A DNA stretch of 64,000 bases from Gordonia terrae (GTDB taxonomy: Bacteria > Actinomycetota > Actinomycetes > Mycobacteriales > Mycobacteriaceae). Numbering within the stretch: the stretch's first letter is position 1; each line of letters opens with the position of its first letter. The translations under genes were made by a program, and so were the position numbers. The stretch is from NCBI RefSeq assembly GCF_001698225.1, contig NZ_CP016594.1, positions 1,302,001-1,366,000 of the forward strand, written 5' to 3'. The notes under the pieces are model-generated. The model was not told the origin of the DNA. It did no database searches and saw only the letters and a program-made list of their open reading frames with translations. Below are positions 27,041 through 43,618 of the stretch, in pieces.

Positions 27041-28119
27041 AGTCGATCGTCGGACCGCTGATCAAGCTGGTCGTCTTCGGCGTGGTCACCGTGGTGACCA
27101 CGAGTCTGCTCGCCGTGACCATCGCCAACGCGGGCGGTGACGGGGACGCGAAGTTCAATGCCGTCTTCACCGACGCCACCCTGCTCAACCCGGGCGATGA
27201 CGTCCGGATCGCGGGTGTGCGCGTGGGGCAGGTGGAGAGCGTCGAGGTCTACGACCGCAACAAGGCCAAGGTAGCGTTCAACGTGGACCGCGACCGTCTG
27301 CCCGACGGCACGCAGCTCTTCATCCGCTACCGCAATCTGACCGGACTGCGGTACCTCGCGCTCGAGCGCGGCGCGGGCGACCCGTCGCAGACGGTCGCGC
27401 AGGGCCACACGTTCGGCCTGACGCCGGGCGTCAAGGACACCCACCCGCCGGTGAACCTGACCGAACTGTTCAACGGATTCCGACCGCTGTTCCAGCAGTT
27501 GTCCGCCTCCGACGTCAACAAGCTGACCGAGCAGATCATCGCGATCTTCGACGGGCAGGGTGGTTCGATCACCCGCCTGGTCAGCGACACGGCCGATCTC
27601 ACCAACGCGATCGCCGACAAGGACAAGGTCATCGGTGAGCTGATCACCAACCTCACCAAGGTCCTCGACACCGTCAACCGCAACGACGAACAGTTCACCA
27701 GCCTCCTCGACAACACCGAGAAGCTCGTGACAGGCCTTGCGGCACAGCGTGGTTCGGTGGGCTCGGCGATCACCTCGGTGTCCAACCTGACCTCGGTCAC
27801 GGCCAACATCCTCGGTGCGACGCGTCCGTCCATCCAGGGCGACATCGCGGGACTGAAGTCGCTCGCCGACCAGATCAACAAGCGTGACGCGGACATCGAG
27901 GAGACGCTGACCAACCTGCCGATCAAGCTCCAGAAGATCGGTCGCGCAGCAACATTCGGTTCCTGGTTCCAGTTCTACCTGTGCGGCATCGACGTGGTGG
28001 CGGGCAACGGCAAGTCGCCGGTGCTGACGCAACCGCTGGTCCCGCTACCCGACATCAATCATGTGCTCTACACCAGCGCGGCCACGCGCTGCTGGGCCGA
28101 CGACCGGCCAGGGGGGTGA
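27037..28119 (+). CDS. mceB: Mce family protein, MceB position
   Basis: 360 aa. N-terminal helix (LIKLVVFGVVTVVTTSLLAV), MCE domain at roughly 38-115 with NPGDDVRIAGVRVGQVESVE, then a helical region (about 150-300) with repeated heptad-like Asn/Thr/Leu pattern. ATG overlaps the mceA stop by 4 bp, and its own stop overlaps the next start, so the mce genes are tightly coupled. Confidence 0.93.
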   Translation: MKSIVGPLIKLVVFGVVTVVTTSLLAVTIANAGGDGDAKFNAVFTDATLLNPGDDVRIAGVRVGQVESVEVYDRNKAKVAFNVDRDRLPDGTQLFIRYRNLTGLRYLALERGAGDPSQTVAQGHTFGLTPGVKDTHPPVNLTELFNGFRPLFQQLSASDVNKLTEQIIAIFDGQGGSITRLVSDTADLTNAIADKDKVIGELITNLTKVLDTVNRNDEQFTSLLDNTEKLVTGLAAQRGSVGSAITSVSNLTSVTANILGATRPSIQGDIAGLKSLADQINKRDADIEETLTNLPIKLQKIGRAATFGSWFQFYLCGIDVVAGNGKSPVLTQPLVPLPDINHVLYTSAATRCWADDRPGG

Positions 28120-29231
28120 CCACGATGGCAGACAACAACGATCCGAACCCACGCGGCGGTGACCACGACGACACCGAACGCGACGAGGCGCAGGCCCCGG
28201 TGCAGCATCCGCACCGGCGTTTCGGTGGCCGGCGCAGCCCGGTCAGCATCGGTGCCATCGGCATCCTGATCCTGCTGATGCTCGGACTCAGTTCGTTCTA
28301 TCTCGCCGAACTGCCGCTGCTGGGCGCGGGCGCCCGCTACACGGCGAAGTTCACCGAGGCCGCCGGCCTGAAACCGGGCAACGAGGTGCGCGTCGCGGGC
28401 GTCAAGGTGGGCGAGGTCGACGACGTGACCCTCGACGGCGATCGCGTCAACGTGACCTTCCGGGTGGAGAACACGTGGATCGGCGACCAGACGCAGGCGA
28501 CCATCCAGATCAAGACGATCCTCGGTCAGAAATTCCTGTCGCTGAACCCGCGCGGCAGTGAGCCCGCCGACCCCGACGTCCCGCTGACCGACACGGTGGC
28601 CCCCTACGACGTCATCGAGGCGTTCTCCGGGGCGGCCGAGCAGATCGGCGAACTCGACAACGACCAGTTGGCGGAGTCCATGCGCGTCCTGTCGGACACG
28701 TTCTCGGGTACGGCCGGGACGACCGGTCCGGCGCTCGAGGGCATCGCGCGTCTGTCGGAGACGATCTCCAGCCGTGATCAGGAGGTCCAGCGGTTGCTCG
28801 CCGCGACGAAGGACACCTCGAAGATCCTCGCCGATCGCAATGAGGAGTTCGTGCGCCTCATCGGTGGTGCAGGCCAGCTGCTCGACGAACTGAACAACCG
28901 GCAGCGCAACATCTCGGCGCTGCTGGCCAGCACGACGAGCCTGGGCGACTCGCTCACCGGCATCGTGCGGGACAACGAAGAACAGATCGGACCCGCGCTC
29001 GATGCGCTGAAGGGCGTCAATGAGCTGCTACAGCGTCAGAACCAGAACATTCGCGACTCCATCAAGTACATGGCGCCGTTCTACCGGTTGTACGCCAACG
29101 TGCTCGGCAACGGTCGCTGGTTCGAGTCGTCCGTGGTGAACCTGCTGCCGCCCGCGCTGCCGCAGCAGAACACGACGCGGCCGCCGAACAAGCAGGCCAT
29201 GGAGAACAACGCCGGGACGGGGGTCGGCTGA
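28116..29231 (+). CDS. mceC: Mce family protein, MceC position
   Basis: About 371 aa. A hydrophilic, His/Asp-rich cytoplasmic stretch precedes the helix ([20 protein letters not shown]). The MCE domain has [19 protein letters not shown] and [16 protein letters not shown] at 28116 overlaps the mceB stop; an ATG three codons on (28125) is the alternative. Ends by overlapping mceD by one base. Confidence 0.92.
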   Translation: MTTMADNNDPNPRGGDHDDTERDEAQAPVQHPHRRFGGRRSPVSIGAIGILILLMLGLSSFYLAELPLLGAGARYTAKFTEAAGLKPGNEVRVAGVKVGEVDDVTLDGDRVNVTFRVENTWIGDQTQATIQIKTILGQKFLSLNPRGSEPADPDVPLTDTVAPYDVIEAFSGAAEQIGELDNDQLAESMRVLSDTFSGTAGTTGPALEGIARLSETISSRDQEVQRLLAATKDTSKILADRNEEFVRLIGGAGQLLDELNNRQRNISALLASTTSLGDSLTGIVRDNEEQIGPALDALKGVNELLQRQNQNIRDSIKYMAPFYRLYANVLGNGRWFESSVVNLLPPALPQQNTTRPPNKQAMENNAGTGVG

Positions 29232-30562
29232 TGACCACACCGGATCTGACCCGGCACGCGGGTCCAGGCCGCTGGTTCACGCCGCGGCACATCGTGGTGC
29301 TCGTGATCGGACTGATCATCGCGCTCATCCTGGCGGGAGCGCTGTGGTGGGTGTTCACCTCGATCGGGACCACCAAGATCACCGCGACGTTCAAGCGTTC
29401 GGTCGGCATCTACGAGGGCTCCGACGTCCGCGTTCTCGGCGTGGCGGTAGGCAAGGTCGACTCGGTGACGCCGCAGGGCGAGACCGTGAAGGTGACCATG
29501 ACGGTCGATCGGGGAGTGGAGCTGCCCGCGGATGTCCGTGCGGTGCAGATCATCCCGTCGGTCGTGGCGGACCGCTACGTGCAGCTGACCCCCGCCTACA
29601 CGGGCGGGGAGAAGGCGCCCCGCGATCTCACCCTCTCGGTGGACCAGACGATGATCCCGGTGGAGGTCGACCAGATCTACGCCAGCGTCAAGGAGCTGTC
29701 CGACGCCCTCGGACCCGACGGCGCCAACAAGACCGACGGCACCGGCCGACAGGGCGCAGTGAGCGAACTGGTCACGACCGGCGCGGAGAATCTCGAGGGC
29801 AACGGCGAGAAGCTGGGCCAGGCGATCGAGGGATTGTCCAAGGCGTCGACGACGCTGAGCGATTCGCGCGGCAACCTGTTCGACACCGTCAAGAACCTGA
29901 ACACCTTCGTCGGCGCACTGCGCGAGAACGACGCCCAGGTGCGGCAGTTCAACACGCAGATGGCCTCGTTCAACCAGTTCCTCGCCGGCGAGCGCGAGCA
30001 GCTCGCCGCCGCGCTGAACAAGCTGTCGATCGCACTCGGCGATGTGGCGACCTTCCTCGCCGACAATCGTGAGCAGATCGGGGAGACGGTGAAGGACCTC
30101 CAGCCGACGACCCAGGCCCTGCTCGACCAGAAGAACAACCTCAAAGAGGTCTTGACCGTGCTGCCGATCACGGTGAACAACCTGATCAACGCGTACGACG
30201 CCGAGTCGGGCACGTTGTCGATGCGGCTGACGATCCCGGATCTGCAAGATCTGATCGGGGCCCAGTGCCGCCTGCTCGACCTCGGTGCGCTGCTCCCGGG
30301 CAACCCGGCTGCCGATCAGTTCAGCAACACGCTCCGGCCGCTGATCAGCCAGTGCGAGGAGATCGGTGACCAGATCCAGCGCGGTGTCCTGGAGCCGCTG
30401 TTGCCGGTGCTGCCGTTCGGCATCATGAGCAACAACAAGCTGCAGCGCGCACCGGTGCCGGGCACCGTCCCGGGCAACCCCGATCCCGAGATCGGCAACC
30501 CGTCGCCCTCGAGGTCTCCGGCGGCCCCGTCGTCCACCCCGCGCCCCCGGGGAGGTAACTGA
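29231..30562 (+). CDS. mceD: Mce family protein, MceD position
   Basis: 443 aa with one N-terminal helix ([20 protein letters not shown]), MCE domain at about 48-125 with [19 protein letters not shown] and [12 protein letters not shown] long coiled-coil region and a Pro/Ser-rich C-terminal tail (residues about 405-443) follow. The tail matches the pattern of MceD proteins, which usually end in low-complexity proline-rich sequence. Confidence 0.92.
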   Translation: MTTPDLTRHAGPGRWFTPRHIVVLVIGLIIALILAGALWWVFTSIGTTKITATFKRSVGIYEGSDVRVLGVAVGKVDSVTPQGETVKVTMTVDRGVELPADVRAVQIIPSVVADRYVQLTPAYTGGEKAPRDLTLSVDQTMIPVEVDQIYASVKELSDALGPDGANKTDGTGRQGAVSELVTTGAENLEGNGEKLGQAIEGLSKASTTLSDSRGNLFDTVKNLNTFVGALRENDAQVRQFNTQMASFNQFLAGEREQLAAALNKLSIALGDVATFLADNREQIGETVKDLQPTTQALLDQKNNLKEVLTVLPITVNNLINAYDAESGTLSMRLTIPDLQDLIGAQCRLLDLGALLPGNPAADQFSNTLRPLISQCEEIGDQIQRGVLEPLLPVLPFGIMSNNKLQRAPVPGTVPGNPDPEIGNPSPSRSPAAPSSTPRPRGGN

Positions 30563-31893
30563 TGAACCGCAGGACGATGCGTACGGCGGTGGCCGGCGCC
30601 GCTCTGTCGCTCACCCTCCTGGTGTCGGGCTGTATGTCCAACGGCATCCAGTCGATCCCACTGCCCGGCGGCGTGAACACCGGCGACAACGCGCGCACCT
30701 ACAAGATCCAGTTCGACGACGTGCTCGATCTCGTGCCGCAGTCGATGGTCAAGCGCGACGGAATCCCGGTCGGCCGAGTGACCAAGGTCGAGGTGCCCAA
30801 CGACCAGTGGTTCGCCCAGGTCACCGTCGAGGTACAGAACAACGTCGACCTCTCCGACGAAGCCGAGGCGAGCGTCCAGCAGACCTCGCTGCTCGGTGAG
30901 AAGTTCGTGTCGCTGACCGAACCCGACGGCAGTGCCGAAGCGCCGCGCCAGAATCCCGACCAGCCGATCCCGGTGTCGCGGACACGTACCGCGACCGACA
31001 TCGAGCAGGTCCTCGGGGCCCTGGCCCTGCTGCTCAACGGCGGTGGCCTCAATCAGCTGCAGCCGATCGTCACCGAGCTGAACAAGGCGCTCGACGGCCG
31101 GACCGACAAGGTCCGTGACCTCATCGGCGAGACCGAGGACCTGATCGCAGGCCTCAACCGTCAGCGCGACGACATCGTCACCGCGATCGACGGACTGGCC
31201 GAACTGTCCACCCGGACCGCGGCGCAGACCGCGCAGATCGACCGCATCCTCAAGCAGTTGCCCGCGGGCGTCGAGGTGCTGGAGGAGCAGCGGCCGCAGT
31301 TCGTCGAACTGCTGACCAAGCTCGATCAGCTCGGTCAGGTCGGCACCGACGTGCTGGGCAAGTCGCGCAAGGCATTGATCAACGACCTGAAGGCGTTGCG
31401 GCCGGTGCTGACCCAGCTCGCCGCGGCGGCTCCGGATCTGATCACCGCGGCACCGCTGATGCTGACCCACCCGTTCCCGGACTGGTTGCTGCCGGGTGTG
31501 CGTGGTGACTCGACCAACCTGTTCATGACGCTCGACCTCCGCGTCCTCAACCAGCTCGAGGCGCTCGGCGTCGGCCAGGGGACCCCGAAGTACTCGCCGC
31601 CCGCACGGGTGAGCGTGCCGGTCGATCGCCGCAACCCGTACTACCGCGGCAACGGCCCGCGCTACGGCTGGCCGACCATCACCCTGCTGCCGCCGGGTCC
31701 GAACTGGCGTCCGGGACCGAACACGCCGCCGTCGGGCGGGCGCTACCCGGCGTCCTTCGCCCGGCCCGCGGAGGCGGCCGGCCCGATGCCGACCCCGGCG
31801 ACACCGGGGCAGGGCATCCTCGACGGCCCGCTGGCCGCGATGGGACTCGCGCCGGCCGCGCCCACCCAGAACCCGTCAGGAGCAGGACGATGA
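30562..31893 (+). CDS. mceE: Mce family lipoprotein, MceE position (LprK-type)
   Basis: 443 aa. Lipoprotein signal: [20 protein letters not shown] followed by the lipobox VSGC (Cys24), the hallmark of the MceE/LprK position. MCE domain follows (DGIPVGRVTKVEVP, LLGEKFVSLTEP), then coiled coils and a C-terminal Pro-rich segment. It would anchor the Mce complex in the outer leaflet of the plasma membrane. Confidence 0.94.
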   Translation: MNRRTMRTAVAGAALSLTLLVSGCMSNGIQSIPLPGGVNTGDNARTYKIQFDDVLDLVPQSMVKRDGIPVGRVTKVEVPNDQWFAQVTVEVQNNVDLSDEAEASVQQTSLLGEKFVSLTEPDGSAEAPRQNPDQPIPVSRTRTATDIEQVLGALALLLNGGGLNQLQPIVTELNKALDGRTDKVRDLIGETEDLIAGLNRQRDDIVTAIDGLAELSTRTAAQTAQIDRILKQLPAGVEVLEEQRPQFVELLTKLDQLGQVGTDVLGKSRKALINDLKALRPVLTQLAAAAPDLITAAPLMLTHPFPDWLLPGVRGDSTNLFMTLDLRVLNQLEALGVGQGTPKYSPPARVSVPVDRRNPYYRGNGPRYGWPTITLLPPGPNWRPGPNTPPSGGRYPASFARPAEAAGPMPTPATPGQGILDGPLAAMGLAPAAPTQNPSGAGR

Positions 31894-33131
31894 TCGGCAA
31901 GCTCGTCAAGATCCAGCTGATCGTGTTCGTCGTCGTCGGCCTGGTCGCCCTGGTGTACGTGGGTGCGAAGTACGCGCGCCTGGACAAGCTCGCCGGTGTC
32001 GGCATGTACACGGTCACCGCCCAGCTGCCCGACTCCGGCGGCATCTTCACCAACGCGGAGGTCACCTACCAGGGTGTGCCGGTGGGTCGGGTCGGCAAGC
32101 TGACGCTGACGCCCGACGGGGTCGACGTCGCACTCGACATCGACTCCGGTGGGCCGGAGATCCCGGCGTCGGCGACCGCGGTCGTCGCGAACCGGTCCGC
32201 GATCGGTGAGCAGTTCGTCGACCTGCAGCCGACGTCGTCGGAGGGGCCGTACCTGAAAGACGGCGACACGATCACCAAGTACGCGCTCCCCGAACCGCTC
32301 GAGGACGTGGTCGCCTCGGCGATCGACTTCACCGACTCGATCCCGGTCGACGACCTGAACACGGTCATCACCGAACTCGGCCGCGCGTTCAACGGCCAGG
32401 GGGAGAACCTCACCCGTCTGGTCGACTCGCTCGGCAAGTTGTCCCGGGCCGGCGTCGACAACCTGAGCGAGACGGTCGCCCTCATCCAGAACTCCGATGT
32501 CGTGCTCGACACCCAGGCCGATCAGTCCGACGCGATCCTCACGTGGTCGCGCAACCTGAACCTGGTGACCGCGACCCTGGCCTCCGCCGATCCGGACCTT
32601 CGTCGACTGCTGACGACGGGCACGTTGTCGGCGACGCAGATCTCGGAGCTGATCCAGAAGAACGGCAACGACCTCTCCAAGGTCGTGAAGGACCTCGCCG
32701 AGGTGGCCCGGACCATCGAGCCGGCGACGTACACGACGTCGACGACGTTCGCGATGCTGTCGGCGCTGTCGGCGGGCAGCCATGCCCCGGCTCCGGGCGA
32801 CGGTCAGATCCACTTCGGTGTCGTGCTCGAGACCAACAATCCCGCCGCGTGTACGCGCGGATACGAGGGCACCGACGCGGTGCTCGCCGAAGCCCGTCGG
32901 AAGAACCCGAACTTCGACGTCCATTACGACGACTTCGCATTCAACACCGACGCGAAGTGCACCGTGCCGTTCGGTAATCCGACCGGCGTCCGAAGCGCCG
33001 AGCGTGCCCAGTACGCCAACCCGGCGTACCCGCAGCCGTGGGACAACACCCCCAAGAAGGATCCCGACAAGCTCAATCTCAACCCGCTCGCCCAGCAGCT
33101 CGCAGCGTTGCTCGGCGTCCGGCCGCGGTAG
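31890..33131 (+). CDS. mceF: Mce family protein, MceF position
   Basis: 413 aa; last of the six Mce proteins. N-terminal helix (IQLIVFVVVGLVALVYVGA), MCE domain with VTYQGVPVGRVGKLTLTPDG and AIGEQFVDLQPTS, then helices, and a C-terminal domain with two Cys (near NPAACTRG and DAKCTVPFG) that may form a disulfide. ATG overlaps the mceE stop by 4 bp. A 100-bp gap precedes the Mce-associated genes. Confidence 0.93.
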   Translation: MIGKLVKIQLIVFVVVGLVALVYVGAKYARLDKLAGVGMYTVTAQLPDSGGIFTNAEVTYQGVPVGRVGKLTLTPDGVDVALDIDSGGPEIPASATAVVANRSAIGEQFVDLQPTSSEGPYLKDGDTITKYALPEPLEDVVASAIDFTDSIPVDDLNTVITELGRAFNGQGENLTRLVDSLGKLSRAGVDNLSETVALIQNSDVVLDTQADQSDAILTWSRNLNLVTATLASADPDLRRLLTTGTLSATQISELIQKNGNDLSKVVKDLAEVARTIEPATYTTSTTFAMLSALSAGSHAPAPGDGQIHFGVVLETNNPAACTRGYEGTDAVLAEARRKNPNFDVHYDDFAFNTDAKCTVPFGNPTGVRSAERAQYANPAYPQPWDNTPKKDPDKLNLNPLAQQLAALLGVRPR

Positions 33132-33231
33132 ACCCCACCACCCGACGCGCGTCGCCGCCGGCGACCGGACCGCACGGTCCGGTTCCCGGCCTTGGCTTGC
33201 GCTCAGGAGCGATATATACAGTGTGTTCCCG

Positions 33232-33870
33232 ATGACTGGCACCCCAGAACCGACAGAGAAGAAGCCCAGCGGCATCCGTCCCGCCGTGCGGCGGGCGGCG
33301 GGGTTCGCGCCCCGCGCCCTGGCCTCCGCGGCGATCGTGGTCGGCGTGGTGCTCGTCGCCGTGTTCGGTGTGCGTGCCTACAACGTCTACTTCGACGAGT
33401 ACCCCGCACAGGAGACGCGCGACGCGGCGACGCAGGCGGCCGAGCAGGCCGTCCTCAACATCACGACGATCGACCCCGCCGACGTCGACGGCTTCCGCAA
33501 GCGTGCCGAGGCCTCGCTGACCGGCAAGGCGAAGGAAGAGGTGCTGGGCGGCAAGGACGGCAGCGTCCTCGACATGCTCGGCACGGCCGGGCCCAACACC
33601 GCCAAGCTGAGCGCGCGCCTGCTGCGCAGCGCGCCCAGCGAGGTCGACGCCGACGAGGACAAGGCCAAGGTGCTCGTCTACGTGGTGACGACCCTGCAGC
33701 GTCCCGGCCAGGCCGGTATCGACGAGACGCGCGGCTTCGACGTCAGCATGACCAAGGACGGCGACACCTGGAAGGCCGAGAACGTCCTCGGCCTCGAGGG
33801 CATCGCCTACGCCGATGGTGGCGGCGGTGCGCCCGCCCCGGCGGCCCCGGCTCCGGAGGGAGGCAACTGA
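33232..33870 (+). CDS. Mce-associated membrane protein 1
   Basis: 212-aa single-pass protein: cytoplasmic N-terminus, one helix (ALASAAIVVGVVLVAVFGV, about 29-47), then an extracytoplasmic domain resembling a NTF2-like fold as in mycobacterial Mas proteins, and an Ala/Pro tail. Mas proteins are thought to stabilise Mce complexes. ATG 33232 chosen; an in-frame GTG three codons upstream (33223) is possible. Overlaps the next gene by one base. Confidence 0.85.
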   Translation: MTGTPEPTEKKPSGIRPAVRRAAGFAPRALASAAIVVGVVLVAVFGVRAYNVYFDEYPAQETRDAATQAAEQAVLNITTIDPADVDGFRKRAEASLTGKAKEEVLGGKDGSVLDMLGTAGPNTAKLSARLLRSAPSEVDADEDKAKVLVYVVTTLQRPGQAGIDETRGFDVSMTKDGDTWKAENVLGLEGIAYADGGGGAPAPAAPAPEGGN

Positions 33871-34853
33871 TGGCCAACGATCGCGGTAAGAAGAAGCCCA
33901 CCCCGAAGCGCCGCCCGACCCCGAAGGTCGCCGGCCGGACCTCGCCGCCCTCCGAGGTGCGAGGCGCGAAGGCGGCGAGCCTCGAAGGGCCTGGTGACGC
34001 AACCGCGGAAACCGACACCCCCCTGCCCACTGAGGTGCGAGGAGCGAAAGCCGCCGGGCCGAGCGAGCGAAGCGAGTCGAGGTCGACGAGCCACGAAGGG
34101 CCTGGTGACGACACCACCGAGGCCAGCCCCACCGAGGCCGGCACCGCTGGAGCCGACACCATCGACTTGGCGAAGCCCGCAACACCAACACCCGAGCCCA
34201 CCAAACCCAAGACCAAACCGGTCGCGCGGGTCTCGACCTTGCGTCGGGGCGACGCGTCGGCAGCGGGTTCCGACACCTCGGGCACGCCGAATCGGCCGAT
34301 GGGCCGGCGTCCCGGCCGGCGGGACCGGCGGGGGAGCGGTGCCTCGCGCGGTCCGCTCGGCATCCGCACCGGGGTTCTCGCGGCCATCGCGGCCGGCTTG
34401 TTCGTCGTCGCCGCGATCCTCGCGTTCCATCCCGGTGCCGAGATCGGGCCCAACAAGGCGTTCGTCGACCAGGAGTCGACGGCGCAGCTGACCTCGCAGG
34501 CCCAGGAGCGGATCTGCGCGGTGTTCGGGTACGACCACACCGAGCTCGACAAGTGGCAGCAGCGTGCGCAGGACGCCCTGACCGGGCAGGCCCGCACCGA
34601 GTTCGACGAGACGCTCAAGGCGCAGCGGGACCTCATCACGCAGACGAAGACGGGCGCCGAATGCCGCGTCGACGCGATCGGCGTGCGGGACCTCTCCGGG
34701 GGCGGCGACGGCGCCACGGCGACCGTCATCGCCAATCTGATCGTGAGCGAGACGCAGAACAGCATGGCCACCAACAGCGGTGCACCACGTGCCCAGTTCG
34801 CCATGGTGCGTGAGGGTGATCAGTGGCGGATCCGTGCGGTCGAGCCCTTCTGA
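33870..34853 (+). CDS. Mce-associated membrane protein 2 with repeat-derived N-terminal insert
   Basis: 327 aa. A basic cytoplasmic N-terminus is followed by low-complexity sequence, a helix at about 168-187 (GVLAAIAAGLFVVAAILAF) and a Mas-type extracytoplasmic domain. Residues about 27-85 are unusual: EVRGAKAASLEGPGD and EVRGAKAAGPSERSES, then HEGPGDDTTEAS. They are encoded by two copies of a short dispersed DNA repeat (33955-34000 and 34030-34110), inserted without breaking the frame. Last gene of the mce operon. The helix and C-terminal domain support the Mas assignment. Confidence 0.82.
   Translation: MANDRGKKKPTPKRRPTPKVAGRTSPPSEVRGAKAASLEGPGDATAETDTPLPTEVRGAKAAGPSERSESRSTSHEGPGDDTTEASPTEAGTAGADTIDLAKPATPTPEPTKPKTKPVARVSTLRRGDASAAGSDTSGTPNRPMGRRPGRRDRRGSGASRGPLGIRTGVLAAIAAGLFVVAAILAFHPGAEIGPNKAFVDQESTAQLTSQAQERICAVFGYDHTELDKWQQRAQDALTGQARTEFDETLKAQRDLITQTKTGAECRVDAIGVRDLSGGGDGATATVIANLIVSETQNSMATNSGAPRAQFAMVREGDQWRIRAVEPF
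33955..34110 (+). repeat. Dispersed repeat copies inside a coding sequence
   Basis: Two related blocks lie in the Mce-associated gene: GAGGTGCGAGGCGCGAAGGC ... GAGCCTCGAAGGGCCTGGTG at 33955-34000 and GAGGTGCGAGGAGCGAAAGC ... GAGCCACGAAGGGCCTGGTG at about 34030-34110. The second also carries GAGCGAGCGAAGCGAG, the core also found (as complement) in the repeats at 8052-8156. Confidence 0.8.
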
Positions 34854-35213
34854 TCGTCCTGCGCCGCACCCTGATCACCAGGTCGGGAGCCGAGTTCGGC
34901 ACCGACTTCACGAAATTCGCGCGTAGCGCTTGACGTGGCGGCGATGTCGGGCCAGTCTGTGACCAGCGATCGACGTGCAGGCAGCCACCCGCGCGAACTC
35001 GCTTTCCAGACGGCTTGACAAAGTGCGTCTATTTTCTGCTACAGTTGGACGTTGCGCTGGCTGCCTCCTGTCCATCTATCGATCCTTCTTCGGCCACTCC
35101 TAGACGTGTGTGCTGCGGTGATCGCCGATCCCAGGGTGTCACCAGCGAACGGCCCATCAAGCCACGTACTGCACATCTAGGTTGTGAATAACGTCGTGTT
35201 GGAAGGACGCATC
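34854..35213 (+). promoter_or_regulatory. rpoB upstream region with candidate promoter
   Basis: About 360 bp without a gene. TTGACA (35015-35020) and TACAGT (35040-35045) make a candidate -35/-10 pair with a rather long 19-bp spacer. A second TTGACG lies near 34932. The leader from there to the rpoB start is about 170 bases. No strong terminator hairpin was found after the mce operon, so read-through into rpoBC cannot be excluded. Confidence 0.5.
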
Positions 35214-38702
<3,489 letters not shown>

Positions 38703-38765
38703 CCTGACCCTCACCCGGCCGGGTTCACCCCGGCCACTGACAACAGAGCTCTGGAAAGGTAACAA

Positions 38766-42722
<3,957 letters not shown>

Positions 42723-42749
42723 TCGGGTTTCGTAGCAGAACCGAATACG

Positions 42750-42790
42750 ACGACGGCCCCGCACTCGATGAGTGCGGGGCCGTTTCGTCG
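42750..42790 (+). terminator. Rho-independent terminator after rpoC
   Basis: ACGGCCCCGCACT (42753-42765) pairs with AGTGCGGGGCCGT (42771-42783) around CGATG, followed by TTTCGTCG. The 13-bp GC-rich stem lies 30 bp after the rpoC stop and just before the convergent TetR gene. Confidence 0.9.
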
Positions 42791-42802
42791 TGCGCCGGGC
42801 AC

Positions 42803-43507
42803 CTAACGGGCGTCGGGGCGCTCCGCGTCGAGCCGTAACCCGGTGAGCAACAGTTCGAGACCGGCACGGAACTGGTCGATGTCCTCGTGGCCGTCGAACT
42901 CGTCGACGATGTAGTGCATGAACGGGTATTCCGCGCGGTCGAGCGCGCGCCACTGGTCGGCGATCGAACGCAGATAGTCGCCGGCGGCGACCGTTCCGTC
43001 GATGACCTCCTGCGGCGGATCCTGACCGAGGTCCGCGGCGACGCCGATGACGTAGCCGAGGATCGCGGACACCGCATGAAAGCAGCGCCGGGGGGACAGA
43101 TCCAGACGCATCACCTGTCGGCCCAGGCGCTCGTAGAAGAGCAGGGCGTTCGACTGGACCGTCGTATTACGCATGAAATACGCAGCGAGCCAGGGGCGCT
43201 CGGCGATGGCGGCGAACAGGGTCTCCGCCATCGTCCGGATGTTGTCGATCGGATCGGCGTCGGTGCCGATCCCGTCGAGCGCGGTGAGCACTCCCGCCAG
43301 CACGTGGTCGGTGGCGCGGTCGAGGAGTTCGTCCTTGTTCGACACGTACCAGTAGACGCTTCCCACGCCGCCGCCGAGACGGGCGGCCAGGGCCCGGAAC
43401 GTGAGGGCGGCTTCGCCGGATTCGTCGAGGAGTTCGACGGCCGCGTCGACGACAGCCTCGAGTGAATGCGTCACGCGACGCCGAGTGCCGCGCCGTTCGG
43501 GGGTCAT
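42803..43507 (-). CDS. TetR/AcrR-family transcriptional regulator
   Basis: 234 aa. N-terminal helix-turn-helix: ALTFRALAARLGGGVGSVYW then YVSNKDELLDRATDHVL; the C-terminal part is a ligand-binding/dimerisation domain (WLAAYFMRN...). ATG at 43507 chosen. Divergent from an MFS exporter; between them lie three palindromes that are strong candidates for its operators. Expected role: repressor of the exporter and itself, released by the exported compound. Confidence 0.9.
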   Translation of the reverse strand: MTPERRGTRRRVTHSLEAVVDAAVELLDESGEAALTFRALAARLGGGVGSVYWYVSNKDELLDRATDHVLAGVLTALDGIGTDADPIDNIRTMAETLFAAIAERPWLAAYFMRNTTVQSNALLFYERLGRQVMRLDLSPRRCFHAVSAILGYVIGVAADLGQDPPQEVIDGTVAAGDYLRSIADQWRALDRAEYPFMHYIVDEFDGHEDIDQFRAGLELLLTGLRLDAERPDAR

Positions 43508-43551
43508 GACGTCTATCCCATCACACCGCGGGACACGCACTTGCTCCGACT

Positions 43552-43600
43552 CGAACAACGTTCTAGTCTCGAACTATGTTCGAGAACCGAACAACGTTCG
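43552..43600. promoter_or_regulatory. Triple palindromic operator between tetR and MFS genes
   Basis: GAAC-N3-GTTC palindromes are centred at 43558, 43576 and 43594, exactly 18 bp apart. The middle one is the longest, CTCGAACTATGTTCGAG (43568-43584); the third reads CGAACAACGTTCG (43588-43600), and the first is imperfect at its right flank. Location just upstream of the exporter's SD and facing the tetR start fits TetR binding. Confidence 0.85.
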
Positions 43601-43618
43601 ATGAAAGGAGGTGTGGAG

